A stretch of 64,000 bases of DNA. Origin: DATEDA01 sp963789885. GTDB taxonomy: Bacteria; Pseudomonadota; Gammaproteobacteria; Burkholderiales; SG8-39. The notes below the pieces were generated by a model, which had not been told where the DNA came from, did no database searches, and saw only the letters and a program-made list of their open reading frames with translations. The position numbers and the translations under genes were made by a program. The stretch is taken from contig CAWBNB010000014.1 in NCBI GenBank assembly GCA_963789885.1, forward strand, positions 158,208 through 222,207, in the 5' to 3' direction. Shown in pieces: positions 53,148 to 61,018 of this stretch. The number at the start of each line of letters is the position of its first letter. Positions within the stretch are counted from its first letter, which is position 1.

Positions 53148-54287
53148 ATGACGCGCAAAGCGATCCGGATCACGGCGGCGGGGATCGTCGTGGCGATCCT
53201 CGCCGCGGCTGCGCTCTACCGCACGCTCGGATACGCGGCGGCGGTCGAGACCGTCCCGGTGGCCGAGGGCGCGGTGCCGGTGACGATCAAGGGGCCGGGC
53301 ACCGTCGAGGCGCGCATCCCCGTCACGCTGAGCGCGCGGATCACCGCGACCATCACGAAGCTGCACGTGGACCAGGGCGACGCGGTCACGCGCGGACAGC
53401 TGGTCGCGACGCTCGACGATCGCGATCTCGCCGCCAAGCGCGCGGGGTCGGTCCAGACGCAGGAGACCGCCCGCCGGAACGTGACGGCCGCGCAGGCGGC
53501 GGTCGCAAAGGCCGAGGCGGAGCTGGATCTCGCGCGCACCAAACATCGCCGGGACCAGGACCTCCTGCGGGCGGGTTACGTCTCGCAGTCCGTGATGGAC
53601 AGCTCGGCCGCGACCCTGCGTTCGGCCGAGGCGAATCTCGAGAACGCCAAAGCGCTGCTCGCCGCCCGCGAGGCGGAGACGGGGACGATCGCACAGGAGG
53701 CCGCGTACGCCACGGCCGTGCTGTCGCACACGCGCCTGGCCGCCCCGATAGACGGGATCATCATCGAGCGCCTGGTCGAGACCGGCAGCACGGTCGTGGC
53801 CGGTACGCCGATCTTCCGGATGGTGGACCCGGCGACGCTGTGGGTCGCGGCGCGGATCGACGAGTCGGTCGTGGGGCGCGTGAGCGTCGGCATGCCGGCG
53901 GCGATCCGCCTCCGGACCGGCGAGACGGTGAGCGGCAAGGTCGCGCGCATCTCGCGCCAGGGCGACGCCGCGACGCGGGAGCTCGAGGTGAACGTCGCAT
54001 TCGACGCACCGCTGTCGCGGTTCGCGATCGACCAGGAGGCCGAGGTCGCGATCGCGGCGGGCGAGGAGCGTGGCCTCGTGGTGCCGGTCGCGGCGCTCGT
54101 CGAGAACGCGGGGAAGCAGGGCGCGCTCGTGATCGAGGACGGCCGCGCGCGCTTCCGGCCGCTCGTGACCGGCGCGGCCGATGGTAAGCGCATCGTCGTG
54201 CGCCAGGGGCTCGCGGCGGGTGATCTCGTCATCGCCGACCCGCAGCGCGTCAAAGCCGGCAGCCGCGTTCGCCCCACCGGCACCTGA
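53148..54287 (+). CDS. HlyD/MacA-type periplasmic adaptor
   Basis: 379 aa. N-terminal membrane anchor (residues 7-25, IRITAAGIVVAILAAAALY), lipoyl half-domains (SARITATITKLHVDQGDAVTRGQLVATLDD and APIDGIIIERLVETG), a coiled-coil hairpin rich in Ala/Glu (about 95-185), then beta-barrel domains. Start is MTRKAIRI. Partner of the FtsX-like permease and ATPase that follow, forming a MacAB-like tripartite exporter. Gap to the permease 3 bp. Confidence 0.9.
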   Translation: MTRKAIRITAAGIVVAILAAAALYRTLGYAAAVETVPVAEGAVPVTIKGPGTVEARIPVTLSARITATITKLHVDQGDAVTRGQLVATLDDRDLAAKRAGSVQTQETARRNVTAAQAAVAKAEAELDLARTKHRRDQDLLRAGYVSQSVMDSSAATLRSAEANLENAKALLAAREAETGTIAQEAAYATAVLSHTRLAAPIDGIIIERLVETGSTVVAGTPIFRMVDPATLWVAARIDESVVGRVSVGMPAAIRLRTGETVSGKVARISRQGDAATRELEVNVAFDAPLSRFAIDQEAEVAIAAGEERGLVVPVAALVENAGKQGALVIEDGRARFRPLVTGAADGKRIVVRQGLAAGDLVIADPQRVKAGSRVRPTGT

Positions 54288-54290
54288 GTC

Positions 54291-55487
54291 ATGATGGATC
54301 TCGCGGTCCGCGACATCCGGCGTCACGTCGGCAAGTTCGTCGCCACGATCGTCGGCGTCGGGCTGCTGCTCACGATCGTGCTCGTCATGAACGGGATCTA
54401 CCAGGGGAACATCGCGGACGGCGTCTGGCTGATCGAGAACACCGCGACCGACCTGTGGGTGGTCGAGCGCGGGCGCGGCGGGCCGTTCAACGAGTCGTCG
54501 CGGATCCCGGGCGACGCGTACAAGAGCGTCGCCGCGACGCCCGGCGTCGCGCAGGCGAGTCCGTTCATCGTCTACTCGGCGCAGCGCCTCATCGGCGGCG
54601 GGAGCCAGCAGTTCACGATCATCGGCTACGACGTGTTCGGCGGGCTGGGCGGCCCCGGCCGGATCGTGCGCGGGCGCGCGATTCGCGCGCCGCACTACGA
54701 GATGGTCGCCGACGCGCAGCTCGGGCTCGAGCTCGGCGCGGTCACGCGTCTCGGCGTGCACGACTACACGGTGGTCGGGATCACCCGCGGGGCGGTCGAC
54801 GCCGCCGGCAACCCGCTCGTCTACCTCTCGTTGCCGGACGCGAAGGAGGTGCAGTACGAGCAGGACAACCGGGCGATCGCGGCGGCGCGCGCGGCGAACC
54901 TGAAGCGCCTCGAGCGCGCCGGGTACAGCCCGGAGCAGGCGGAGAAGCTCCTGCCGCTCCTCGCCACGTCGACCGACCAGGTGAACGCCGTGCTGGCAAG
55001 GCTCGAGCCGGGCGCCGATCGCCAGGCGGTACGCCGGCAGATCCGCGACTGGCTGTACTTCAACGTGTTCACCACCGACGAGCAGCGCGAGCTGATGCTC
55101 GAGGGGCGACTGCGCCGCATGTCGGCGGTCCTCGGTCTCTTCCGCAGCCTGCTCGTGCTCGTCTCGATCGTGATCATCGCGCTGATCGTGTACGTGCTCA
55201 CGATCGAGAAGATCCGCTCGATCGCCACGCTGAAGCTGATCGGTGCACCAAACTGGGTCATCGTGCGCATGATCCTCGAGCAGTCGCTCACCCTGACCCT
55301 CGGCAGCTTCGTCGTCGCCTGGCTCCTCGCCGGCGCGATCGGGCCGCGGTTCCCGCGGACCCTGGTCTTCCTGCCCGCCGAGACCACGACGACGTTCCTG
55401 GTGATGCTCGCCGGCGGCGTCGTCGCGAGCTTCATGGCGATCTGGCACGCGCTGCGCGCGCCGCCCTCGCTCGCGCTGGGCGGCTGA
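54291..55487 (+). CDS. MacB/FtsX-type ABC transporter permease
   Basis: 398 aa with four TM helices: TM1 about 22-42, a large periplasmic MacB-PCD domain (about 43-260), and three C-terminal helices (about 282-305, 340-360, 370-392). FRSLLVLVSIVIIALIVYVLTIEK marks the FtsX domain. Such permeases drive mechanotransmission for lipoprotein or small-molecule export. Operon with HlyD and the ATPase. Confidence 0.9.
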   Translation: MMDLAVRDIRRHVGKFVATIVGVGLLLTIVLVMNGIYQGNIADGVWLIENTATDLWVVERGRGGPFNESSRIPGDAYKSVAATPGVAQASPFIVYSAQRLIGGGSQQFTIIGYDVFGGLGGPGRIVRGRAIRAPHYEMVADAQLGLELGAVTRLGVHDYTVVGITRGAVDAAGNPLVYLSLPDAKEVQYEQDNRAIAAARAANLKRLERAGYSPEQAEKLLPLLATSTDQVNAVLARLEPGADRQAVRRQIRDWLYFNVFTTDEQRELMLEGRLRRMSAVLGLFRSLLVLVSIVIIALIVYVLTIEKIRSIATLKLIGAPNWVIVRMILEQSLTLTLGSFVVAWLLAGAIGPRFPRTLVFLPAETTTTFLVMLAGGVVASFMAIWHALRAPPSLALGG

Positions 55488-55489
55488 CC

Positions 55490-56188
55490 GTGGCCATCGT
55501 CGAGGTGCAGAACCTCTCCAAGACGTTCGGCACCGGAGAGCTCGCCGTGCACGCGCTGAGAGACGCCTCGTTCAGCGTCGAGCCGGGCGAGCTCGTCGCG
55601 CTGCTCGGCCCGAGCGGCTCGGGCAAGAGCACGCTGCTCCTCTGCATGAGCCTGATCGTCGAGCCGACCGCGGGGCGGATCATGATGAAGGGACGCGAGA
55701 TCTACCGCGACGGCTCGAGCGGCGTCGACGCGCGGCAGTTTCGCCGCGAGAACATCGGCTTCGTGTTCCAGGGGAACAACCTCATCCCGTTCCTCACCGC
55801 GCAGGAGAACATCGCGTTCGCCACGCAGCTCTCGGGCGTGGGCCGCCGCGCGGCGGCGCAGCGCGCGCGGGATCTGCTCGGCTACCTCGAGCTCGCCCAT
55901 CGCGCGGGCGCGCTGCCGGAGAACCTGTCGGGCGGGGAACGCCAGCGGGTCGCGATCGGCCGCGCGCTCGCGAACGAGCCGCCGCTCATCTTCGCCGACG
56001 AGCCGACCGCCGCGCTCGACACCGACCGTGGCGCGAAGGTGATGGCGCTGCTGCGCCGGATCGCGCGCGAGCGCCAGTCGGCGGTGATCGTGGTCACCCA
56101 CGACCGGCGCATGATCGAGGGGTTCGATGCGGTGTACTACCTGAACGACGGCGCGCTCTCGCGCTCGCCGCCCGAGGCGGTTCACTAA
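55490..56188 (+). CDS. MacB/LolD-type ABC transporter ATP-binding protein
   Basis: 232 aa. GPSGSGKST (Walker A, about 41-49), Q loop FVFQGNNLIPF, signature LSGGERQRVAIGRAL, Walker B LIFADEPTAALD and the VTHD H-loop are all intact. It energises the preceding FtsX-type permease. GTG start 2 bp after the permease stop. Convergent with the Crp/Fnr gene. Confidence 0.94.
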   Translation: MAIVEVQNLSKTFGTGELAVHALRDASFSVEPGELVALLGPSGSGKSTLLLCMSLIVEPTAGRIMMKGREIYRDGSSGVDARQFRRENIGFVFQGNNLIPFLTAQENIAFATQLSGVGRRAAAQRARDLLGYLELAHRAGALPENLSGGERQRVAIGRALANEPPLIFADEPTAALDTDRGAKVMALLRRIARERQSAVIVVTHDRRMIEGFDAVYYLNDGALSRSPPEAVH

Positions 56189-56194
56189 AGCAGC

Positions 56195-56863
56195 TCAGGC
56201 GCGCGCGAGCGCGGCGAGCGCCTTCGGGTCGAGCACCGTCACGCGCTCGCGCTCGAGCTTCACCCACCCGCGCTGCTCGAAGCTGCGCAGGAGCCGGCTC
56301 ACGATCTCGCGCACGCTGCCGAGCTCGTCGGCGAGCTTCTGGTGGGTCGCTTCCAGCACCGGGCCGCGATGGACGAGGACCTGCGCGAGCCGCGTGTCGA
56401 GCCGGCGGAACGCCACCTCCTCGATCAGCTCCATCACCTCCCCGAGCCGTGCGCCATAGAGGCCGAACACGTACTCGCGGAACGGCGCGTGCTGCACCAT
56501 CAGCTCGTGGAAGAGCGCCGGCGGGATGACGAAGACGGTGACGTCCGTCTCGGCGATGCCCGAGGCGGAGTAGCTCGCGTGCCCGAGGAGGCAGCTCCCG
56601 GAGAGGATGCAGCTCTCGCCCGGGTCCACGCGATAGAGCAGGATCTCGCGCCCGTTCGGCGCGGTCTTGGCGACGCGGACGCTGCCCTCGAGCACGAGCG
56701 GGAACCCGGCGCACGGCTGATCGGCTTCGAAGAGCACGCCGCCTGCGGGCATCCGCCGCACCCTCGACTGCGCGAGCAGCGCCTCCAGCCGCTCGCGCGA
56801 GAGGCTGGCGAGCGCGGGAAACCGCTCCAGGACCAGGCGGCGGAGTTCGGTGGGTTCGCTCAC
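56195..56863 (-). CDS. Crp/Fnr-family transcriptional regulator with CX5C motif
   Basis: 222 aa from a GTG (VSEPTELRRL). Cyclic-nucleotide-like beta-roll (about residues 15-120), long dimer helix (125-160) and C-terminal winged helix. The recognition helix SVREIVSRLLRSF has E186, S189 and R190 spaced as FNR E209/S212/R213, which read TTGA. Unlike FNR it has no N-terminal Cys cluster but has C51, C85 and C91 (CILSGSC) in the sensor domain. A thiol/redox or NO-type signal is inferred. Local TTGA-N6-TCAA sites are its likely targets. Confidence 0.9.
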   Translation of the reverse strand: MSEPTELRRLVLERFPALASLSRERLEALLAQSRVRRMPAGGVLFEADQPCAGFPLVLEGSVRVAKTAPNGREILLYRVDPGESCILSGSCLLGHASYSASGIAETDVTVFVIPPALFHELMVQHAPFREYVFGLYGARLGEVMELIEEVAFRRLDTRLAQVLVHRGPVLEATHQKLADELGSVREIVSRLLRSFEQRGWVKLERERVTVLDPKALAALARA

Positions 56864-56960
56864 GTGGCGATGATGGGCCGAGCGCGCGAGTCCCGTCAAT
56901 CTCGTCGTCCGCACTGCGGGAGCGCCCCACCGCGCGCGGGGCGCGGTGGCGGCGCGAATG

Positions 56961-57515
56961 CTAGCGCTGGGTCGCGCCCAGCATGCGCTTGAGCGTCGCG
57001 TCGCGCAGCACGAAGTGATGCCAGAGCGCCGCGACGCCGTGCACGCCCGCGAGAGCAATGAGCGCGTTGCCGAGCGTTTCGTGGATCTCTTTGAGCGTGC
57101 GTTTCTGCGCGTCCAGCCAGCCGAAGAAGTCCGGCAGCGCGAAGCCCAGGAGCGACACGGTATCGCCCTGGGCCTGGGCGGTCGCTACGCCGAGCACCGG
57201 CATTAGCAGCATCAGCAGGTAGAGCGCGAGCTTCGTGCCCGCGGCGATCTTCCCGGTCCACGCGGGGGCGGGGGTCGAAGCGGGGGCGACCGGGTGCGTC
57301 ACGCGCCACGGGATCCGTACGGCGAGGAGCACGGCCACCGCGAGGCCGAGCTGGACGTGCAGCGACGTCACGAGCGCCCTGCCGCTCGATCCCTTCGGAA
57401 AGAGGTCCTTCGCCTCGATGACGGCCCAGGCGAGGACGATCGCCCCCGCCATGAGCCAGTGGAGGGCCCGCGCGAACGAGTCGTATCGCGCCGTCGGATG
57501 AGGGGACAGGTCCAC
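56961..57515 (-). CDS. Cytochrome b561-family protein
   Basis: 184 aa with four TM helices (about 17-36, 50-68, 93-112, 145-165). Two pairs of His in the helices fit di-heme ligation (ALHWLMAG, SLHVQLGLA, EIHETLGNALIALAGVHG, WHHFVL). Inner-membrane electron transfer between quinol and periplasmic acceptor. 6 bp upstream of it (minus strand order) is the secreted repeat protein, so the two form one operon. Confidence 0.88.
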   Translation of the reverse strand: MDLSPHPTARYDSFARALHWLMAGAIVLAWAVIEAKDLFPKGSSGRALVTSLHVQLGLAVAVLLAVRIPWRVTHPVAPASTPAPAWTGKIAAGTKLALYLLMLLMPVLGVATAQAQGDTVSLLGFALPDFFGWLDAQKRTLKEIHETLGNALIALAGVHGVAALWHHFVLRDATLKRMLGATQR

Positions 57516-57521
57516 GGGGCG

Positions 57522-58382
57522 CTACTGAGCCTTCGGTGCCGGCCCCGGCCCACCCGGTCCGCCCGGCCCGGGTCCCGGACCCGCGCCCGGTCCGCGCGGC
57601 TCGGGCAGCGTGATGCCCTTCTCCTTCGCGCGTGCCTGCGCCTGCGCGTGGACTTCATCGCGGATCTTGGCGCGTTCCTCGGGCGTCTTCGCTTCCTGCA
57701 TGCGCTTGCGGTAGTCGTCGCGCTCCTGCTGGGTGAACAGCTGCTCGCCGTACATCTGGCCGCCGGGACCACCACGCCCACCCGGGCCGCCCGGCCCACG
57801 CGGGCCGCGCGGCGGCGGCAACGTGATGCCCTTCTCCTTGGCGCGCGCTTCGGCCTGTGCGCGGGCCTCGCCGCGGATCTTGTCACGCTCTTCCTGCGTC
57901 TTCGCCTCCTGCATGCGCTTGCGGTAGTCGTCGCGCTCCTGCTGGCTGAAGAGCTGCTCGCCGTACATCCGGCCGCCACCGGGACCGCCACGTCCGCCCG
58001 GCCCGCGCGGCGGCGGTAGCGTGATGCCCTTCTCCTTGGCGCGCGCCTCGGCCTGTGCACGGGCCTCGCCGCGGATCTTGTCGCGCTCTTCCTGCGTCTT
58101 CGCTTCCTGCATGCGCTTGCGGTAGTCGTCGCGCTCCTGCTGGGTGAAGAGCTGCTCGCCGTACATCCGGCCGCCGCCGGGACCGCCGGGACCGCGAGGG
58201 CCACCCGGCCCGCCCCGGCCGCCGGGCTCGGACAGCGTCACGCCCTTTTCCTTCGCGCGCTTCTGCATCTCGGCGCGATGCTCGTCGCGGAGCTTCGTGC
58301 GCTCTTCGGGCGTCTTGGCAGCGCGCATCTTGTCGATGTACGCCTGCCGTTCCTCCGGCGTCATGAGCTCGTAGCCGTACAT
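57522..58382 (-). repeat. Four tandem ~0.2-kb coding repeats
   Basis: Repeat units begin at the MYG codons near 58382, 58166, 57968 and 57755, giving periods of 216, 198 and 213 bp. Units 2 and 3 are almost identical in the helical part and differ mostly in linker length, so recent in-frame unit duplication is likely. Confidence 0.85.
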
Positions 58383-58496
58383 GCGCGGCGTGCCGGCTTG
58401 GGCCGGGGGCGGCGTCGTGCCTTGCGCCAGGGCGGGCGCCGTCGCCCCTCCGAGGAGGGCGATCGTTGCGACGGCGATCAGGGTCTGTCTGAACAT
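57522..58496 (-). CDS. Secreted MYG-repeat protein with Gly/Pro collagen-like linkers
   Basis: 324 aa. Signal peptide (MFRQTLIAVATIALLGG, cleavage near ALAQG), then four tandem ~70-aa units. Each starts MYG-EL or MYGEQLF, followed by a charged helix (ERDDYRKRMQEAKTQEER, IRGEARAQAEARAKEKG) and TLPPPRG, joined by GPGGRGGPGGG-type linkers. Start ATG follows ggag; a TTG 12 bp earlier is rejected. Single-unit relatives occur in betaproteobacteria. Function unknown; a periplasmic partner of the cotranscribed cytochrome b561 is plausible. Confidence 0.82.
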   Translation of the reverse strand: MFRQTLIAVATIALLGGATAPALAQGTTPPPAQAGTPRMYGYELMTPEERQAYIDKMRAAKTPEERTKLRDEHRAEMQKRAKEKGVTLSEPGGRGGPGGPRGPGGPGGGRMYGEQLFTQQERDDYRKRMQEAKTQEERDKIRGEARAQAEARAKEKGITLPPPRGPGGRGGPGGGRMYGEQLFSQQERDDYRKRMQEAKTQEERDKIRGEARAQAEARAKEKGITLPPPRGPRGPGGPGGRGGPGGQMYGEQLFTQQERDDYRKRMQEAKTPEERAKIRDEVHAQAQARAKEKGITLPEPRGPGAGPGPGPGGPGGPGPAPKAQ

Positions 58497-58555
58497 GCGT
58501 TGCTCCAATTCTGGTCGATGCTGCGTGGAGCATGCCGCGGCGGCCGGGAAGCCAT

Positions 58556-58569
58556 TTGACGCTCCTCAA
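58556..58569. promoter_or_regulatory. Crp/Fnr-type site 3 (upstream of the MYG-repeat protein)
   Basis: TTGAC-GCTC-CTCAA, within a perfect ATTTGA-N6-TCAAAT dyad. 60 bp upstream of the repeat-protein ATG on the minus strand, a position typical for an activator. Confidence 0.7.
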
Positions 58570-58719
58570 ATCCGCCGCTGCACGCGGAAGCTCCTCGTGT
58601 CCTCGGAGTCTGACTGCCTCAACGCGCGAAGCGCATGGAAGGGCGCCGGCGTTTTGTGAGCGGATGTTGCGGGCAGCGGGATGGTTACAGACCGAAACGA
58701 ATGCGCCGTCCTGGTGCGC

Positions 58720-58740
58720 GGCGCGCCATCCTGGCGCGCC
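58720..58740. repeat. 9-bp GC hairpin
   Basis: GGCGCGCCA pairs with TGGCGCGCC around a TCC loop; the left arm overlaps the second of two 17-bp direct repeats. Could be a REP-like element or mRNA structure. No T-run. Confidence 0.55.
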
Positions 58741-58824
58741 CGGGCCGGGTACGGCGGCGACGGGCATAATCCGGCTCCTTCGCGTGTTTTGCCGATGACG
58801 GCGCGCGACGCTGCCGCAGCCGGT

Positions 58825-58840
58825 TGGCACGTCGCTTGCG
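58825..58840 (+). promoter_or_regulatory. Sigma-54 (RpoN) -24/-12 promoter
   Basis: TGGCAC-N5-TTGC, in the longer form TTGGCACG-N4-TTGC, matching the RpoN consensus at the invariant GG and GC. Located 45-60 bp before the ATG of the ABC binding protein. Implies nitrogen- or enhancer-controlled transcription needing an activator not encoded in the window. Confidence 0.8.
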
Positions 58841-58884
58841 TAGTTACGACTCGTGATACGCGTTTCTTCCACAAGGAGGGGTCC

Positions 58885-60063
58885 ATGTCCCAAAGACGCT
58901 CGTTTCTCAAGGTCGCGGCCGCCGTCGCACTCGGCGCGGCCGCGCTGCCCGCCGCGGCGCAGGAACCGATCAAGATCGGCCTGGTGACCGCGCTGTCCGG
59001 CCAGTCGGCGCAGGCCGGCGAGGCGATCACCCGCGGCCTCACCATCGCGATCGACGAGCTGAACGCGAAGGGTGGCGTGCTGAATGGTCGCAAGTTCGAG
59101 CTCGTCCGCCGCGACGACGAGGCGACGCCGGCGAAGGGCGTCATCGCCGCCCGCGAGCTCGTCTTCAAGGAGAAGGTCGCGGTGCTCTTCGGCGGGCTCG
59201 ACACGCCGGTGTCGATCGCGATCGTGCCGATCATGAACGAGGCGAAGGTGCCGTTCATGGGGCCGTGGGCGGCCGGCACGCCGATCACGAAGAACGGGGC
59301 GAATCCGAACTTCGTGTTCCGGGTCTCGGCGGTGGACGAGATCGTCGACAAGGCGATGGTCCAGTACGCGCAGAAGACCTTCAACGCCAAGAACTGCGGG
59401 ATGATCCTCGTCAACAACCCGTGGGGCGAGTCGAACCAGAAGGGGCTGCTCGCCGCGCTCGCGGCGAAGGGCCTCAAGCCTGCCGGTGTCGAGAAATTCG
59501 AGCAGAACGACGTCGACGTCGTGCCGCAGCTCACGCGGCTGAAGGCTGCCGGAGCGGATTGCCTCTACCTGGTGGGCAACGTCGGTCCGTCGGCGCAGGT
59601 GGTGAAGTCGCTCGACCGCATGGGCTGGAAGGTGCCGATCGTGTCGCACTGGGGACCGGCCGGCGGCCGCTTCACCGAGCTCGCGGGGCCGAACGCGAAG
59701 GACGTGCACTTCATCCAGACCTACAGCTTCTTCGGCCCGCAGTCGCCGAACGGCCAGAAGGTCCTGAAGGCGCTGATGGCGAAGTACCCGGAGTACAAGG
59801 GTCCCGGCGACATCACGCCCGCCGTCGGGGTGGCGAACGCGTACGACGCGATGATGCTGGTCGCGCTGGCGATCCAGAACGCGGGCTCGACGAACGGCGA
59901 AGCCATCCGGCAGGGCTTCTACAAGATCGCAGCCTACGACGGGCTGATCAAGAAGTACTCGAACCCGTTCACCGCCGAGAACCACGACGCGATCAACGAG
60001 AACGACTACGTCTGGACGCAGTTCATCGACAACCAGATCATCCCGGTCGGAATGAAGAAGTAG
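58885..60063 (+). CDS. livK: Branched-chain amino acid-type ABC transporter substrate-binding protein
   Basis: 392-aa periplasmic receptor (type I LivJ/LivK fold). Tat-type signal SQRRSFLKVAAAVALG with cleavage near AAAQE. Mature start IKIGLVTALSGQSAQAGEA is the LivJ signature; TLVRRDDEATP-like and GGLDTPVSIAIVPI segments line the pocket. RBS aaggagggg. Ligand may be an amino acid, amide or aromatic acid. A strong terminator follows the stop, so it is made in excess over the membrane parts. Confidence 0.92.
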   Translation: MSQRRSFLKVAAAVALGAAALPAAAQEPIKIGLVTALSGQSAQAGEAITRGLTIAIDELNAKGGVLNGRKFELVRRDDEATPAKGVIAARELVFKEKVAVLFGGLDTPVSIAIVPIMNEAKVPFMGPWAAGTPITKNGANPNFVFRVSAVDEIVDKAMVQYAQKTFNAKNCGMILVNNPWGESNQKGLLAALAAKGLKPAGVEKFEQNDVDVVPQLTRLKAAGADCLYLVGNVGPSAQVVKSLDRMGWKVPIVSHWGPAGGRFTELAGPNAKDVHFIQTYSFFGPQSPNGQKVLKALMAKYPEYKGPGDITPAVGVANAYDAMMLVALAIQNAGSTNGEAIRQGFYKIAAYDGLIKKYSNPFTAENHDAINENDYVWTQFIDNQIIPVGMKK

Positions 60064-60091
60064 CGCCGACGGTTAGAATTCCGTTGCCCAT

Positions 60092-60121
60092 GACGGCCGC
60101 CCAGGGCGGCCGTCTTCTTTT
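60092..60121 (+). terminator. Rho-independent terminator/attenuator after livK
   Basis: 10-bp stem GACGGCCGCC/GGCGGCCGTC with a 3-nt loop, followed by TTCTTTT. Just 13 bp before the livH start, so it must be leaky for permease expression. Confidence 0.9.
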
Positions 60122-60133
60122 GCGCGCCACTTT

Positions 60134-61018
60134 ATGCTGATCGCTTCCGCGCTCGTCTCCGGCCTCGGCCTCGGCAGCATGTACGGGCTGCTCGCGCTCG
60201 GCTTCTACATCACCTACTCGGTGTCGAGCACGGTGAACTTCGCGCAGGGCAGCTCGATGATGCTCGGCGCAGTGTTCGCCTACGTCTGCACGGTGCGGCT
60301 CGGGCTTCCGCTGTGGGCGGCGGTGCTCGCGGCGCTCGCGCTCTGCGCCGTCTACGGCCTCGTCGTCGAGCTGGTCGCGGTCCGACCGTTCGCGCGACGC
60401 GGCTCGAATGCGTGGCTGATGGCCACGGTCGCGCTCGGCATCATCGCCGACAACGCCGTGCTCTTCACCTTCGGCAAGGAGCCGCGCGGCTTCCCGATGC
60501 CCGCGTCGCTCACCGGCGCCGAAGGCCTCGTCCAGCTCTTCGGCGTCGGCGTGTCGCCGCTGCAGCTCGCGATCCCGGTCGCCGGGCTCGCCGCGGCGGC
60601 GGGGCTGCACTTCTTCTCGCGCCGCACGCGGCTCGGGAAGGCGCTGCTCGCGGTGGTGCAGAACCGCGACGCGGCGCGCCTGATGGGGATCAACGTGACC
60701 GCCGCGGTGATGGCGGCGTACGCGGTCTCGACCGTGTTCGCCGGCGTGGCGGGAATCCTGATCGCGCCCCTCTTCAACGTCCACTCGGACATGGGGACGC
60801 TCTTCGGCCTGAAGGCGTTCGCAGTCGCGATCCTCGGCGGCATCACGAGCGCGTGGGGCGTGATGCTCGCCGGGCTGCTGTTCGGCGTGGTCGAGGCGCT
60901 GATCACCGCGCTCGCCGGGTCGGCGTACACGCAGATCGTGACGTTCACGCTGGTGATCGTCGCGCTCGCGGTGATGCCGAACGGGCTCTTCGGGCGCGCC
61001 GAGGTGAAGAAGGTATGA
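60134..61018 (+). CDS. livH: Branched-chain-type ABC transporter permease LivH
   Basis: 294 aa with about eight TM helices. GLGLGSMYGLLALGFYITYSV start and the FGLKAFAVAILGGITSAWGV segment (about residues 222-241) are LivH signatures containing the cytoplasmic coupling loop. The stop overlaps the ATG of the fused LivMGF gene. Confidence 0.94.
   Translation: MLIASALVSGLGLGSMYGLLALGFYITYSVSSTVNFAQGSSMMLGAVFAYVCTVRLGLPLWAAVLAALALCAVYGLVVELVAVRPFARRGSNAWLMATVALGIIADNAVLFTFGKEPRGFPMPASLTGAEGLVQLFGVGVSPLQLAIPVAGLAAAAGLHFFSRRTRLGKALLAVVQNRDAARLMGINVTAAVMAAYAVSTVFAGVAGILIAPLFNVHSDMGTLFGLKAFAVAILGGITSAWGVMLAGLLFGVVEALITALAGSAYTQIVTFTLVIVALAVMPNGLFGRAEVKKV

Larger units (their letters stand above)
58497..58884. 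other. 388-bp divergent intergenic region
   Basis: Contains, in order, a Crp/Fnr-type dyad serving the minus-strand repeat protein, two near-identical 17-bp direct repeats (GCGCCRTCCTGGYGCGC at about 58703 and 58723), a GC hairpin, and a sigma-54 promoter for the plus-strand ABC binding protein. An in-frame ATG at 58795 upstream of the binding-protein start gives no signal peptide and is not used. Confidence 0.7.

Noticed and set aside
57540..58385. CRISPR-like or minisatellite array
   Set aside because: The ~200-bp periodicity is explained by in-frame protein repeats; there are no short identical repeats with unique spacers.
58681..58884. Longer N-terminus for the Liv binding protein from 58681 or 58795
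   Set aside because: It would bury the Tat signal and include the sigma-54 promoter in coding sequence; the ATG at 58885 has a strong RBS.
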